DNA from: an uncultured Lachnospiraceae bacterium
Lineage (GTDB): Bacteria; Bacillota; Clostridia; Lachnospirales; Lachnospiraceae
Reading direction: 5' to 3'
Assembly: GCA_910577955.1 (NCBI GenBank)
Contig: CAJTNC010000008.1
Span: 1 to 64,000, forward strand
Length of the DNA: 64,000 bases
Each line of letters opens with the position of its first letter. Within the stretch, counting starts at the first letter, position 1. The translations under genes were made by a program, and so were the position numbers. The notes beneath the pieces are model-generated. The model saw only the letters and a program-made list of their open reading frames with translations, had not been told where the DNA came from and did no database searches. Of the stretch, positions 33,543 through 41,994 are shown one piece after another.

Positions 33543-34094
33543 ATGGACGAACGATTAAAAGTTTACGAGGACAAAATGCAGAAGGCATATAACTATCTGG
33601 AGGGGGACTATCAGGCGATCCGGGCGGGTCGTGCCAACCCTCATGTGCTTGACAAGGTGAAAGTAAATTATTACGGAACCCCTACGCCGATACAGCAGGT
33701 GGGGAATGTTACGGTGCCGGAACCGAGGATGCTCCAGATCGCGCCTTGGGAGAAGACGCTGATCAAAGAGATTGAAAAAGCGATCATGGCTTCCGATGTG
33801 GGTATTACGCCTTCTAACGATGGCGCGGTGGTCAGACTGGTATTTCCGGAACTGACGGAAGAGCGGAGAAAAGATCTGGTAAAAGAGATCAAGAAAAAGG
33901 CGGAAGAAAGCAAAGTGGCTGTCCGCAATATCAGAAGAGACGGCAATGAAGCCTTTAAAAAGCTGACCAAACAGGATGTATCGGAGGACGAGGTAAAAGA
34001 ACTTCAGGACAAACTACAGAAAATGACGGACGGCTATATAAAGGATATAGAAAAATTGATGGATGAAAAATCCAAAGAGATCATGAAAGTATAA
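33543..34094 (+). CDS. frr: Ribosome recycling factor
   Basis: Works with EF-G to split ribosomes after termination. The 183-residue length is standard, as are AIRAGRANPHVLDKV, VTVPEPRMLQIAPWE and VRNIRRDGNE. It follows pyrH by 14 bp with GAGGAGAAGG before the ATG. It is separated from uppS by 111 bp holding two hairpins. Confidence 0.97.
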   Translation: MDERLKVYEDKMQKAYNYLEGDYQAIRAGRANPHVLDKVKVNYYGTPTPIQQVGNVTVPEPRMLQIAPWEKTLIKEIEKAIMASDVGITPSNDGAVVRLVFPELTEERRKDLVKEIKKKAEESKVAVRNIRRDGNEAFKKLTKQDVSEDEVKELQDKLQKMTDGYIKDIEKLMDEKSKEIMKV

Positions 34095-34102
34095 GATGTA
34101 GT

Positions 34103-34159
34103 CTGCCAGCGGCAGAGTTGTCATATATAAGGCGGCATAAGGGCTATCCGGTTGCCGCC
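34103..34159 (+). other. Intercistronic hairpins between frr and uppS
   Basis: TCTGCC/GGCAGA with a 3-nt loop (34103-34117 region) and GGCGGCA (34131-34137) pairing with TGCCGCC (34153-34159). Neither is followed by a U-tract, so they are more likely mRNA-processing or stability elements than full terminators. Confidence 0.4.
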
Positions 34160-34205
34160 CTTGCGTTACAATGCGGTTGTAATCTCTATGCAGGGGAATT
34201 GACAG

Positions 34206-34922
34206 ATGGAAGAAAAAATAAAGAACATACCGGAGCATGTGGCGATCATACTGGACGGAAACGGACGCTGGGCGAAAAAGCGAGGGATGCCGAGGAATTA
34301 CGGACATGCACAGGGGGCAAAGAATGTAGAAGTCATCTGCCGTGCCGCTTACAATATGGGAATCCGCTATCTGACGGTTTACGCCTTTTCCACCGAAAAC
34401 TGGAACAGGCCCAAAGAGGAAGTGGACGCCCTGATGAAACTTTTAAACCAGTATATGAAAAACTGCCGGAAGACTGCGAAGAAAAATAATATGAAAGTCC
34501 GGATCATTGGCGATAAGAGCGGCTTGAGCGAAGAGATCCGGAAAGATATTGAGGCTTTGGAGGAAGCGACGAAAGAGTATGACGGCCTGAATTTTACGAT
34601 TGCATTGAATTACGGCGGAAGGGATGAATTGACCAGAGCAATCAAAAAAATCGCGGCCTCTGTACAAAGAGGGGAACTTGATCCGGAAGATATCTCCGAG
34701 GAAACTGTCGGGGCCTCCCTTGATACGGCGGAACTGCCGGATCCGGATCTGTTGATTCGTACTTCCTATGAACTGCGCATCAGCAATTACCTGCTGTGGC
34801 AGCTCGCCTACTCTGAGTTTTACTTTACAGAAGTGCCGTGGCCGGATTTCGATGAAAAGGAACTGCAGAAAGCAGTGGAAGCGTATCAGCAAAGAGACAG
34901 GCGGTTTGGGAAGATATCATAG
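34206..34922 (+). CDS. uppS: Isoprenyl transferase (undecaprenyl diphosphate synthase)
   Basis: Cis-prenyltransferase making the undecaprenyl carrier for peptidoglycan and teichoic acids. Protein of 238 residues with HVAIILDGNGRWAKKRG (catalytic Asp), GHAQGAKN, YAFSTENWNRP, NYGGRDE and a C-terminal RTSYELRISNYLLWQ. The last motif has Tyr where many homologues have Gly-Gly-E (RTSGE), which is worth noting. cdsA follows by 21 bp. Confidence 0.95.
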   Translation: MEEKIKNIPEHVAIILDGNGRWAKKRGMPRNYGHAQGAKNVEVICRAAYNMGIRYLTVYAFSTENWNRPKEEVDALMKLLNQYMKNCRKTAKKNNMKVRIIGDKSGLSEEIRKDIEALEEATKEYDGLNFTIALNYGGRDELTRAIKKIAASVQRGELDPEDISEETVGASLDTAELPDPDLLIRTSYELRISNYLLWQLAYSEFYFTEVPWPDFDEKELQKAVEAYQQRDRRFGKIS

Positions 34923-34943
34923 TTTGGAAAGGCGGCAAGGCGG

Positions 34944-35852
34944 ATGTTTTGGGTCAGGCTCAGGAGCGGTATCATATTGATTATTCTGGCGTTTATCGCA
35001 ATGTTTATGGGCGGGCGAATCCTGTTGACGGTGATGTTTCTCTTGTCTGTCGCTGCTTTCCGGGAGCTGACAGGAGCTTCGGATGCCGGCGGGCGGAAGG
35101 AGAACGGGAAAGAAAAGACGGATGCCGCAAGCCGGAGAAAGCGGGGATTGAGCGGTCTGGAGAAAGTTGGTTTTGCAGGTATTATTTTGTATTACGGCCT
35201 GCTTTTTGCAACCGGACAGAGAAGTTTCGACGCAGTGCAGACGGGAATGTTGTTTTCTCTGGTCTGTGTCTTTATGGGATGCATGTTTGTGTATGTATTT
35301 GCTTTTCCTAAGTATCAGTCATCACAGGTGATGGCGGCATTTTTCAGCTTTTTTTACGGGCCGGTATGCCTGTCCTTTATTTATCTGACCAGAGAGCTCG
35401 GAAGAGGGCAGGCCGGAGAGAGGAATGTGATCGGGGTGTACATTGTCTGGCTTATCCTGATCTCTTCATGGGGGTGCGATACCTGCGCCTACTGTGTGGG
35501 AATGCTGATCGGAAAGCATAAGATGTCTCCGATCCTCAGTCCCAAAAAGTCGGTGGAGGGCGCTGTGGGAGGCGTGTTGGGTTCTGCCGCGTTGGGAGCA
35601 CTGTATGGATATGCGATGAGGGAAAAGCTGCATGGAGATGGAAAAGTAATTTTGTTTTTTGCTTTGATCTGCGGTGTCGGAGCGCTGATCTCTATGGTCG
35701 GGGATTTGGCAGCGTCGGCAGTCAAGAGAAATGCTGATTTAAAAGATTATGGAAATCTGATTCCGGGACACGGCGGGATCATGGATCGATTTGACAGTGT
35801 GATTTTTACAGCGCCGGTGATCTACTTTATGGCAGAATTTTTGCTGTCATAA
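34944..35852 (+). CDS. cdsA: Phosphatidate cytidylyltransferase
   Basis: Membrane enzyme forming CDP-diacylglycerol from phosphatidate and CTP. Protein of 302 residues with about eight helices; the signature near the C-terminus, KDYGNLIPGHGGIMDRFDS, and the earlier LSPKKSVEGAVGG are diagnostic. A charged cytosolic loop (about 40-65) interrupts the N-terminal helices. AAGGCGG precedes the ATG. Between uppS and dxr, the usual order. Confidence 0.95.
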   Translation: MFWVRLRSGIILIILAFIAMFMGGRILLTVMFLLSVAAFRELTGASDAGGRKENGKEKTDAASRRKRGLSGLEKVGFAGIILYYGLLFATGQRSFDAVQTGMLFSLVCVFMGCMFVYVFAFPKYQSSQVMAAFFSFFYGPVCLSFIYLTRELGRGQAGERNVIGVYIVWLILISSWGCDTCAYCVGMLIGKHKMSPILSPKKSVEGAVGGVLGSAALGALYGYAMREKLHGDGKVILFFALICGVGALISMVGDLAASAVKRNADLKDYGNLIPGHGGIMDRFDSVIFTAPVIYFMAEFLLS

Positions 35853-35882
35853 GAGCGCCGGAGGGGAGAGGAAGAAACGGGA

Positions 35883-37031
35883 ATGAGGAAGATAGGCGTG
35901 ATGGGTTCTACGGGATCCATCGGGACACAGACCCTTGAGATAGCCAGAAAATATCCGGACAGACTGCGGGTGAGCGCACTGGCCGCCGGCAGTAATGTGG
36001 AACTTTTGGAAAAGCAGGTGCGGGAGTTTGGGCCGAAGCTGGCCGTGATGTGGTCGGAGGAAGCGGCGGCGGATTTGAAGCGCCGGATCGCCGATCTGGA
36101 TGCTGCGGTGGCATGCGGCATGGAGGGGCTGCTGCAGATGGCGGCGATGCCTGAGATGGATATTTTAGTGACCGCCATCGTAGGAATGATCGGCATCCGG
36201 CCGACGATAGAAGCGATCAGGGCCCACAAGGATATCGCGCTTGCCAACAAGGAGACGTTGGTGACGGCGGGGCATTTGATTATGCCTTTGGCGAAAGAGG
36301 CGGGCGTATCGATCCTGCCGGTGGACAGCGAGCACAGTGCGATTTTTCAGTCCCTGCAGGGGGAGAAGAAGAGTCAGGTGCACAAGATTCTGCTGACGGC
36401 TTCAGGCGGGCCTTTCAGGGGAAGGACGAGGAAAGATCTGGAGCAGATGAGGGCCGAGGACGCTTTAAAGCATCCGAACTGGTCTATGGGAAAGAAAGTG
36501 ACCATCGATTCTTCGACGCTTGTCAATAAAGGGTTAGAAGTGATGGAGGCCAGATGGCTTTTTGACACGGCGCTTTCCGATATTCAGGTAGTGATCCATC
36601 CGGAGAGCATTCTGCATTCCGCTGTGGAATATGACGACGGGGCGGTGATCGGACAGATGGGCGTACCCGACATGAAACTGCCGATCCAGTATGCGTTATT
36701 TTATCCCGACAGGTTCGAGGTGCCGGGAAGCAGGCCTCTTGATCTGTTTGATATCGGGAAACTTACTTTTGAAAAGCCGGATCTTGACACGTTTGCAGGT
36801 CTTGGCCTTGCCTTCAAGGCGGCGAACATAGGCGGAACGATGCCGACAGTGTTCAATGCGGCCAACGAGAAGGCGGTCAGCCTGTTTCTGGAAAACAGGA
36901 TCAGGTTTTTACAGATCGCGGAAGTGATCGAGGCGGCTATGGAAGCGCATCAAGTGGTGGAGGCGCCGACGGTGGATCAGATTCTTGAGGCGGAGGCATC
37001 GGCGCATGAATCTGTGGCAAAATGCATATAA
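35883..37031 (+). CDS. dxr: 1-deoxy-D-xylulose 5-phosphate reductoisomerase
   Basis: Second step of the MEP isoprenoid pathway, NADPH-dependent. Protein of 382 residues: NADPH loop GSTGSIGTQTL, ANKETLVTAG, metal-binding PVDSEHSAIFQ, catalytic loop SGGPFRG, HPNWSMGKKVTIDSSTLVNKGLE. Complete. The product ultimately feeds uppS encoded upstream. Confidence 0.97.
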   Translation: MRKIGVMGSTGSIGTQTLEIARKYPDRLRVSALAAGSNVELLEKQVREFGPKLAVMWSEEAAADLKRRIADLDAAVACGMEGLLQMAAMPEMDILVTAIVGMIGIRPTIEAIRAHKDIALANKETLVTAGHLIMPLAKEAGVSILPVDSEHSAIFQSLQGEKKSQVHKILLTASGGPFRGRTRKDLEQMRAEDALKHPNWSMGKKVTIDSSTLVNKGLEVMEARWLFDTALSDIQVVIHPESILHSAVEYDDGAVIGQMGVPDMKLPIQYALFYPDRFEVPGSRPLDLFDIGKLTFEKPDLDTFAGLGLAFKAANIGGTMPTVFNAANEKAVSLFLENRIRFLQIAEVIEAAMEAHQVVEAPTVDQILEAEASAHESVAKCI

Positions 37032-37073
37032 TGACGCATATTATAAAAACCGACAGAAGGACAGGAAATTTCA

Positions 37074-38159
37074 GTGACAATCATTTTATTTCTTATAATA
37101 TTTGGAGTTATCGTGTTGTCCCATGAGTTTGGGCATTTTATCGTGGCGAAAAAAAACGGCATCCATGTGGTGGAATTTGCCATCGGCATGGGGCCTACGC
37201 TGTTCCATATTGATAGAGCCGGCACAAAATATTCGATTAAACTTCTGCCTTTCGGCGGCGCCTGCGTATTTGAGGGAGAGGACAGTTTGGAAAAAGAAGA
37301 GGCAGGAGGATCCGAAAAGTCTGAGAGGAGCTGGCAGGAAGAACTGGGCGGTTCCTTTCTGGAAGCGCCGGTCTGGGTTCGGATCGCTACGATTTTCGCG
37401 GGGCCTTTTGTGAATCTGCTGTTAGGCTTTCTGATCGCGTTGATTTTAGTGGTATACCGGGGGACTGATCTGCCGGTGATTCAGATGGTCGCCGAAGATT
37501 CTGCGGCGGAGGAAGCGGGACTGATGGCGGGAGACGTGATCACCCGCATGAACGGGGAGAGGATCCATGTTTACCGTGAGGTGCGCTTAAACTCTATGTT
37601 AAACAGCGACGGGAAAGATTTTTCTATCTCTTATCTGCGGGATGGAGAAGAACATTCTGTGACACTGACGCCGCGCTACAGCGAGGAGGACGACCGCTAT
37701 TATATCGGCCTCATGGGAGAGGGGCAGTATGCGCCCTGCAAGGGGCTTTCCGTGATCCGGTACGGATTTTACGAGTCTCAGTATGTGGTGAGAAATACGA
37801 TCAAGAGCCTGCAGATGTTAGTGACAGGGAAGCTGGGGCGGGACGATGTATCAGGCCCCGTGGGTGTGGCCAGCTATGTGGGGGAGACTTATGAGGAAGT
37901 GAAGGAGTACGGTTTTCTCATAGTGTTTATGACTATGTTGGAGTTGGTGGTGATTCTTTCTATCAATATCGGCATCATGAACTTATTGCCGCTGCCGGCT
38001 CTTGACGGGGGTAGATTGGTGTTTCTGATTTTGGAAGTGCTCCGAGGAAAACCGGTGCCGCCGGAAAAAGAAGGGTTTGTTCATATGGCGGGACTGGTCC
38101 TGTTTTTCCTGTTAATGATGTTTGTGATGTACAATGACATTATGCGAATCTTCAGATAG
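37074..38159 (+). CDS. rseP: Site-2 intramembrane metalloprotease RseP/RasP-like
   Basis: Zinc protease of 361 residues cleaving within the membrane, e.g. anti-sigma factors or signal-peptide remnants. HEFGH in the first helix, one PDZ domain (about 135-210, EDSAAEEAGLMAGDVI), and the LDG motif NLLPLPALDGGR in a late helix. Start is GTG 37074 with AGGA upstream, placing the first helix at the N-terminus. Last gene of the pyrH-to-rseP run; ispG, often next, is absent. Confidence 0.93.
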   Translation: MTIILFLIIFGVIVLSHEFGHFIVAKKNGIHVVEFAIGMGPTLFHIDRAGTKYSIKLLPFGGACVFEGEDSLEKEEAGGSEKSERSWQEELGGSFLEAPVWVRIATIFAGPFVNLLLGFLIALILVVYRGTDLPVIQMVAEDSAAEEAGLMAGDVITRMNGERIHVYREVRLNSMLNSDGKDFSISYLRDGEEHSVTLTPRYSEEDDRYYIGLMGEGQYAPCKGLSVIRYGFYESQYVVRNTIKSLQMLVTGKLGRDDVSGPVGVASYVGETYEEVKEYGFLIVFMTMLELVVILSINIGIMNLLPLPALDGGRLVFLILEVLRGKPVPPEKEGFVHMAGLVLFFLLMMFVMYNDIMRIFR

Positions 38160-38273
38160 AAATAAAAGTTACAAAATTGGCTTAAATTGCTGCAAAATTA
38201 GTACAGTCAGATGAGAGAAAATATGTTATAATGCAAGGTGTATATTTTTCGTTTTTATTTTGGAGGAATATCG

Positions 38274-38330
38274 GTGCAGTTACCTGTATTTTATCCTAAG
38301 CAAAACGAAAATTTACATAAAACAATATGA
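38274..38330 (+). CDS. Possible 18-residue leader peptide
   Basis: GTG-initiated frame at 38274 with a strong TGGAGGA six bases upstream, ending TGA at 38328-38330, 38 bp before the GGDEF gene. It lies between a TATAAT-containing promoter-like region (near 38230) and that gene. Encodes a polar peptide without recognisable features; might be a translational leader. Otherwise 38160-38368 shows no gene. Confidence 0.3.
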   Translation: MQLPVFYPKQNENLHKTI

Positions 38331-38368
38331 CAACCCAGTAAAGACAATAGGGTGGGATAAGAGGAAGT

Positions 38369-39286
38369 ATGGAAAAAATACTGATAGTGGAAGATGACCG
38401 TCTACACGCAGCCAGACTGAAAACTATTTTAGGGGATGAGTATGAGCTAACCCTTGCAGAGACGGCGGAGGAAGGGCTGTATTATATTGGAACGGATGAC
38501 TTTTCCCTGATTATGTCGGATATCATCCTGCCGGGAATGGACGGCTTTACAATGTTAGAAAAACTGCAGGAGGAGTTTATGACGCAGAGTGTTCCCGTCA
38601 TTCTCTTCACCAGCCTCGCCGATGTGGAGAATGAACAGCGCGGGCTAATGCTGGGGGCAGTGGACTATATCAGGAAGCCGTGTCATCCGGAGATCCTGAA
38701 GGCGAGGGTCAAAACACATATTAAGTTGTATAATTATCGGAAGCAGGTGGAGCATCAGTCGCGGATCGATCAGCTGACCGGAGTCGCCAACAGACGGCAG
38801 CATGACTATTACAGTGTCGTCAAGTGGAGCGAAGCGGCGCGTTTGCAGATACCGTTTTCCGTATGCATGTTTGATATTGACCGCTTTAAAATTTATAATG
38901 ATACTTTCGGACACCCGGAGGGGGATAAAGTCATCACTGCGGTAGCTAAGGCAGCCTCCCGGTATCTGCAACGCAGCACAGACTTTTTCGGTCGTTACGG
39001 CGGAGAGGAATTTGTGGCGCTGATGCTTGGGGATGACGCAAATTCCGCGTTTGAGCACCAGAAAAGGATCAGGCAGGCGATAGAAGATCTGCACATACCT
39101 CATCCCGATTCCGTATCCCCTTGGGTGACGGTAAGCATTGGCGGCATCACTGTGATCCCTGAACCGGGAAGTTCTTACAACTTCTATTTAAAGATTGCGG
39201 ATACGATGTTGTATGACGCGAAAAATGCCGGAAGAAACAGGGTGATCTGGGCTGACGAAAAGATGAAACCGATGTTTGAAAAATGA
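38369..39286 (+). CDS. Response regulator with GGDEF output (diguanylate cyclase)
   Basis: Protein of 305 residues: receiver domain (about 3-120) with Asp at about 51 in IMSDIILPG and Lys in IRKPC, then a GGDEF domain (about 135-295) with LTGVANRR, FDIDRFKIYND and GRYGGEEF. The active-site GGEEF is intact, so c-di-GMP synthesis controlled by phosphorylation is predicted (PleD/WspR-like). No I-site RxxD is obvious at the usual position. No histidine kinase is adjacent. The glucosyltransferase-like gene follows within 12 bp. Confidence 0.92.
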   Translation: MEKILIVEDDRLHAARLKTILGDEYELTLAETAEEGLYYIGTDDFSLIMSDIILPGMDGFTMLEKLQEEFMTQSVPVILFTSLADVENEQRGLMLGAVDYIRKPCHPEILKARVKTHIKLYNYRKQVEHQSRIDQLTGVANRRQHDYYSVVKWSEAARLQIPFSVCMFDIDRFKIYNDTFGHPEGDKVITAVAKAASRYLQRSTDFFGRYGGEEFVALMLGDDANSAFEHQKRIRQAIEDLHIPHPDSVSPWVTVSIGGITVIPEPGSSYNFYLKIADTMLYDAKNAGRNRVIWADEKMKPMFEK

Positions 39287-39297
39287 AAGAGGAAAAT

Positions 39298-40845
39298 ATG
39301 AAGGCAAAGCGGCTGGCGATTCCGTTCAAAGAGTTGTCGCAATATATGAGAGAACACCTCTTACTTGGATATGCGGTCGCTCTTGCGGTGCTTTTGGTTT
39401 ATGCAAAGCAGGCGTTTTCGACGGATTTTTATATTGATGCGGAGGTGATACTGAACCACCCGCAGAGTGTATACAACTGGAATGAGATCGGCCGCTTCGG
39501 GTTGATCGCGTTGAAATATCTGATTGGAAATAACTGGTACAATCCCTATTTGGAGGCAGTTCTTTTTCTGGTCTTTTTGTGGCTGCTGGGAATGTCTTTT
39601 TCCTATCTTATTTCGAGCTTTTGTGCAAAAAACGCGGAGAGCGTTCGTTTTTTAGCTATCGCCATATTTTTGTTCTTTCCGACTTATGCGGATCAGTTTA
39701 TGTTTCGCTTCCAGTCTTTTGAAGTCGTGTTCGCCATGTTCCTTGTGGTACTGGCGACACGCTATTTTTATATGGCCTTTGCGGAAAGGAATCTTCCGGC
39801 ATGGATGCTTGCCGTTTTTTTAGACGTATTTTCTTTCGGGATCTATCAGTCCATGGTCAGCTTACAGATTTGTTTTCACATCGCGCTCTGGCTGTTTCTG
39901 ATGGAATCCCATGATAAGAGGGGGCGGACAAGGCTGTTTATCAGCGAGGTTTTGCATTTTCTTGTAAGTCTTTGTATTTATGGCATTATTGTAAAACTGT
40001 TTTTCGGGAGCGGGAGTTATCTGAGCGGACAGATGGGGTGGTTTTCCGGAGATATCTCTTTCGTGGTGCGGAATCTGCTGGCATATATCAAGCGTGTTCT
40101 GTTTTCGATGGATGTATTTTATCCGATCACCTATCCGGTGTGCGTATGCGCCTGTATCGGGCTGCTTGTCTGGGTATTTCTGCGCAGACGGCAGATGGGA
40201 TGGGCCTATCTGATAGGGATAGGGGGGATGCTTGCATCGCCGTTTTTCCTTGCCCTTGCGACGGGAACGCCCTCTCCCTACAGAGCGCAGTGTATGCTGC
40301 CCTTTGTGTGCGCCGTCCTATGGCTGTTTATCACGTCAGGATTTGAGAGCCGCGGGGGAGTCCGACTTGCCTGCTGCATAGCAGTCGGCTGCGTTTTTGT
40401 GATTTGTCAGACTTCCGTATTGTTGCGGCTGTTTTATACACAGGATGTGATCCGCGACGCCGACGCAATCACTGCGGTGCAGATGATAGAGCGGATTCAA
40501 GAAGAGGATATATCAGACGGGGAAAAGCCTGTGGTGTTTATCGGACATTTGGATGCGAAAACAAACGCGTCCTGCTATACAAAAAAGGAGGCGGCTTCCT
40601 ATCTGAGTTATTCGGTATTTGAATTTGCCTACATTGAAGGCGTTCCTGTGGACACACCGGACTATTTTAACACCGGACGGATTTTGGGATATTTTGAGAC
40701 TTTGGGCTTTCGCTACAGCCTCCCTACCGTCTCGATGACGGAGGCGGCAAAGGAGGCGGGCAGGGATATGGAAAGATGGCCTGCAGCCGGTTCCGTGCGG
40801 GATATGCGGGAATATATTGTTGTGAAGCTGAGCGATGAGGGATAG
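39298..40845 (+). CDS. Glucosyltransferase II-like membrane protein (GtrII family)
   Basis: Membrane protein of 515 residues with about ten helices, resembling the GtrII/Glucos_trans_II family that transfers glucose from a lipid carrier onto surface polymers. The N-terminal YAKQAFSTDFYIDAE and a short loop after it match the family's start, where a conserved acidic residue is catalytic in GT-C enzymes. The C-terminal external domain is about 130 residues. ATG 39298 follows GAGG with proper spacing; an ATG at 39283 overlapping the previous stop is also possible. Confidence 0.78.
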   Translation: MKAKRLAIPFKELSQYMREHLLLGYAVALAVLLVYAKQAFSTDFYIDAEVILNHPQSVYNWNEIGRFGLIALKYLIGNNWYNPYLEAVLFLVFLWLLGMSFSYLISSFCAKNAESVRFLAIAIFLFFPTYADQFMFRFQSFEVVFAMFLVVLATRYFYMAFAERNLPAWMLAVFLDVFSFGIYQSMVSLQICFHIALWLFLMESHDKRGRTRLFISEVLHFLVSLCIYGIIVKLFFGSGSYLSGQMGWFSGDISFVVRNLLAYIKRVLFSMDVFYPITYPVCVCACIGLLVWVFLRRRQMGWAYLIGIGGMLASPFFLALATGTPSPYRAQCMLPFVCAVLWLFITSGFESRGGVRLACCIAVGCVFVICQTSVLLRLFYTQDVIRDADAITAVQMIERIQEEDISDGEKPVVFIGHLDAKTNASCYTKKEAASYLSYSVFEFAYIEGVPVDTPDYFNTGRILGYFETLGFRYSLPTVSMTEAAKEAGRDMERWPAAGSVRDMREYIVVKLSDEG

Positions 40846-40893
40846 GAGAGCACCCCATTGCCGGATGCCGGTTTTTTCGGAACGGAGGTAAGG

Positions 40894-41994
40894 ATGGAGA
40901 AGCGTCAGAGGGATATTTTGCCTGATGTTTTAAAAGGATTTGGTATCGTCCTCATGGTGTTGGGGCATTGCATTCAGTCAGGCAGCGGGATGGCGTATCT
41001 GGAGGGGGCGTGCTATTTTGAGGACAAGTGGTATCAGTTTCTGTACAGTTTTCATATGCCTTTATTTATGGTGATCAGCGGCTGGTACGCATGGGGGAGC
41101 GTCCGGAGGGCGGAGAGCGGTGAGGCAAAAAGGGCGATGATTCGGAGGAAGTGCGTCTATCTGATCACTCCGAATGTGGCGTGGAAACTGATTGAATTTG
41201 CATATATGTTATCGGCGGGTATCTATCTTTACAGCGGGTTTAGCGTTTTATGCAAGGATATTTTTGTCGGGATATTGACTTCCAATTGGTTTTTATGGGC
41301 GATACTGTACAGTTTTTTGTTGGTCTGCCTGATGCACTATAAGTTCAGAGACTCGGTGTGGATCTATGTTCTGATTTTTCTGGCGGCATTTTTTACGCCG
41401 GACGGCATGGGCTTAAATGCGTATAAGTATATGCTGCCCTATTATCTGATCGGATTTTACGGAAATAGGAACAGGGAGCGGCTGCTGTCTTTGAAAGTTT
41501 GCAGGAAGTTTTGTGAGAAAGGCCGCCTTATGGCTTTTTTAGCGCCTGTTGTGAGCGGCGTTTTGTTTTTTGCGTTGTTTTCCTTGTTTACGGAGGATTC
41601 CTTTATCTATTTGACCGGATATAAGCTGATCGGAAAGAATTATCCGGTGCAGTTGCAGATCGATTTCTACAGATTTTTTGTGGGGGCTGCCGGGATCGTC
41701 TTTTGGGCTTTTGTATGGAGGCTGGTGCTGTTGCGCTTTAAGGAAAGCAAAGTTGTGCGGATCTTTGCCTATCTGGGCAGGAGGAGTTTGGGGATCTACC
41801 TCGTTTCCGGCATGTTGATCGTCCACGCAATGCTGCCGATCACAGCTTCCTTTGCGCCCCATTACGGTGTAAATGTGTTGGAGACCGTGATCATGTTGGC
41901 CCTTTCCGCGGTACTTGTGGAGGGTCTTAGAAGAGTGAAGTGGCTTTGCAGACTTGTGGGGGAAGAGAGGAGTAAGGGCTTGTATGAAAAGTAG
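40894..41994 (+). CDS. Acyltransferase 3 family membrane protein
   Basis: Integral membrane O-acyltransferase-like protein of 366 residues with about ten helices. The first helix is followed by the family motif VLGHCIQSG (catalytic His region) and FHMPLFMVISGWY. Such proteins acetylate or succinylate surface glycans. Start ATG 40894 follows GGAGG; the frame is open from a TTG at 40858. It overlaps the next gene by 11 bp, so the surface-glycan genes 39.3-45 kb are one operon. Confidence 0.87.
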   Translation: MEKRQRDILPDVLKGFGIVLMVLGHCIQSGSGMAYLEGACYFEDKWYQFLYSFHMPLFMVISGWYAWGSVRRAESGEAKRAMIRRKCVYLITPNVAWKLIEFAYMLSAGIYLYSGFSVLCKDIFVGILTSNWFLWAILYSFLLVCLMHYKFRDSVWIYVLIFLAAFFTPDGMGLNAYKYMLPYYLIGFYGNRNRERLLSLKVCRKFCEKGRLMAFLAPVVSGVLFFALFSLFTEDSFIYLTGYKLIGKNYPVQLQIDFYRFFVGAAGIVFWAFVWRLVLLRFKESKVVRIFAYLGRRSLGIYLVSGMLIVHAMLPITASFAPHYGVNVLETVIMLALSAVLVEGLRRVKWLCRLVGEERSKGLYEK

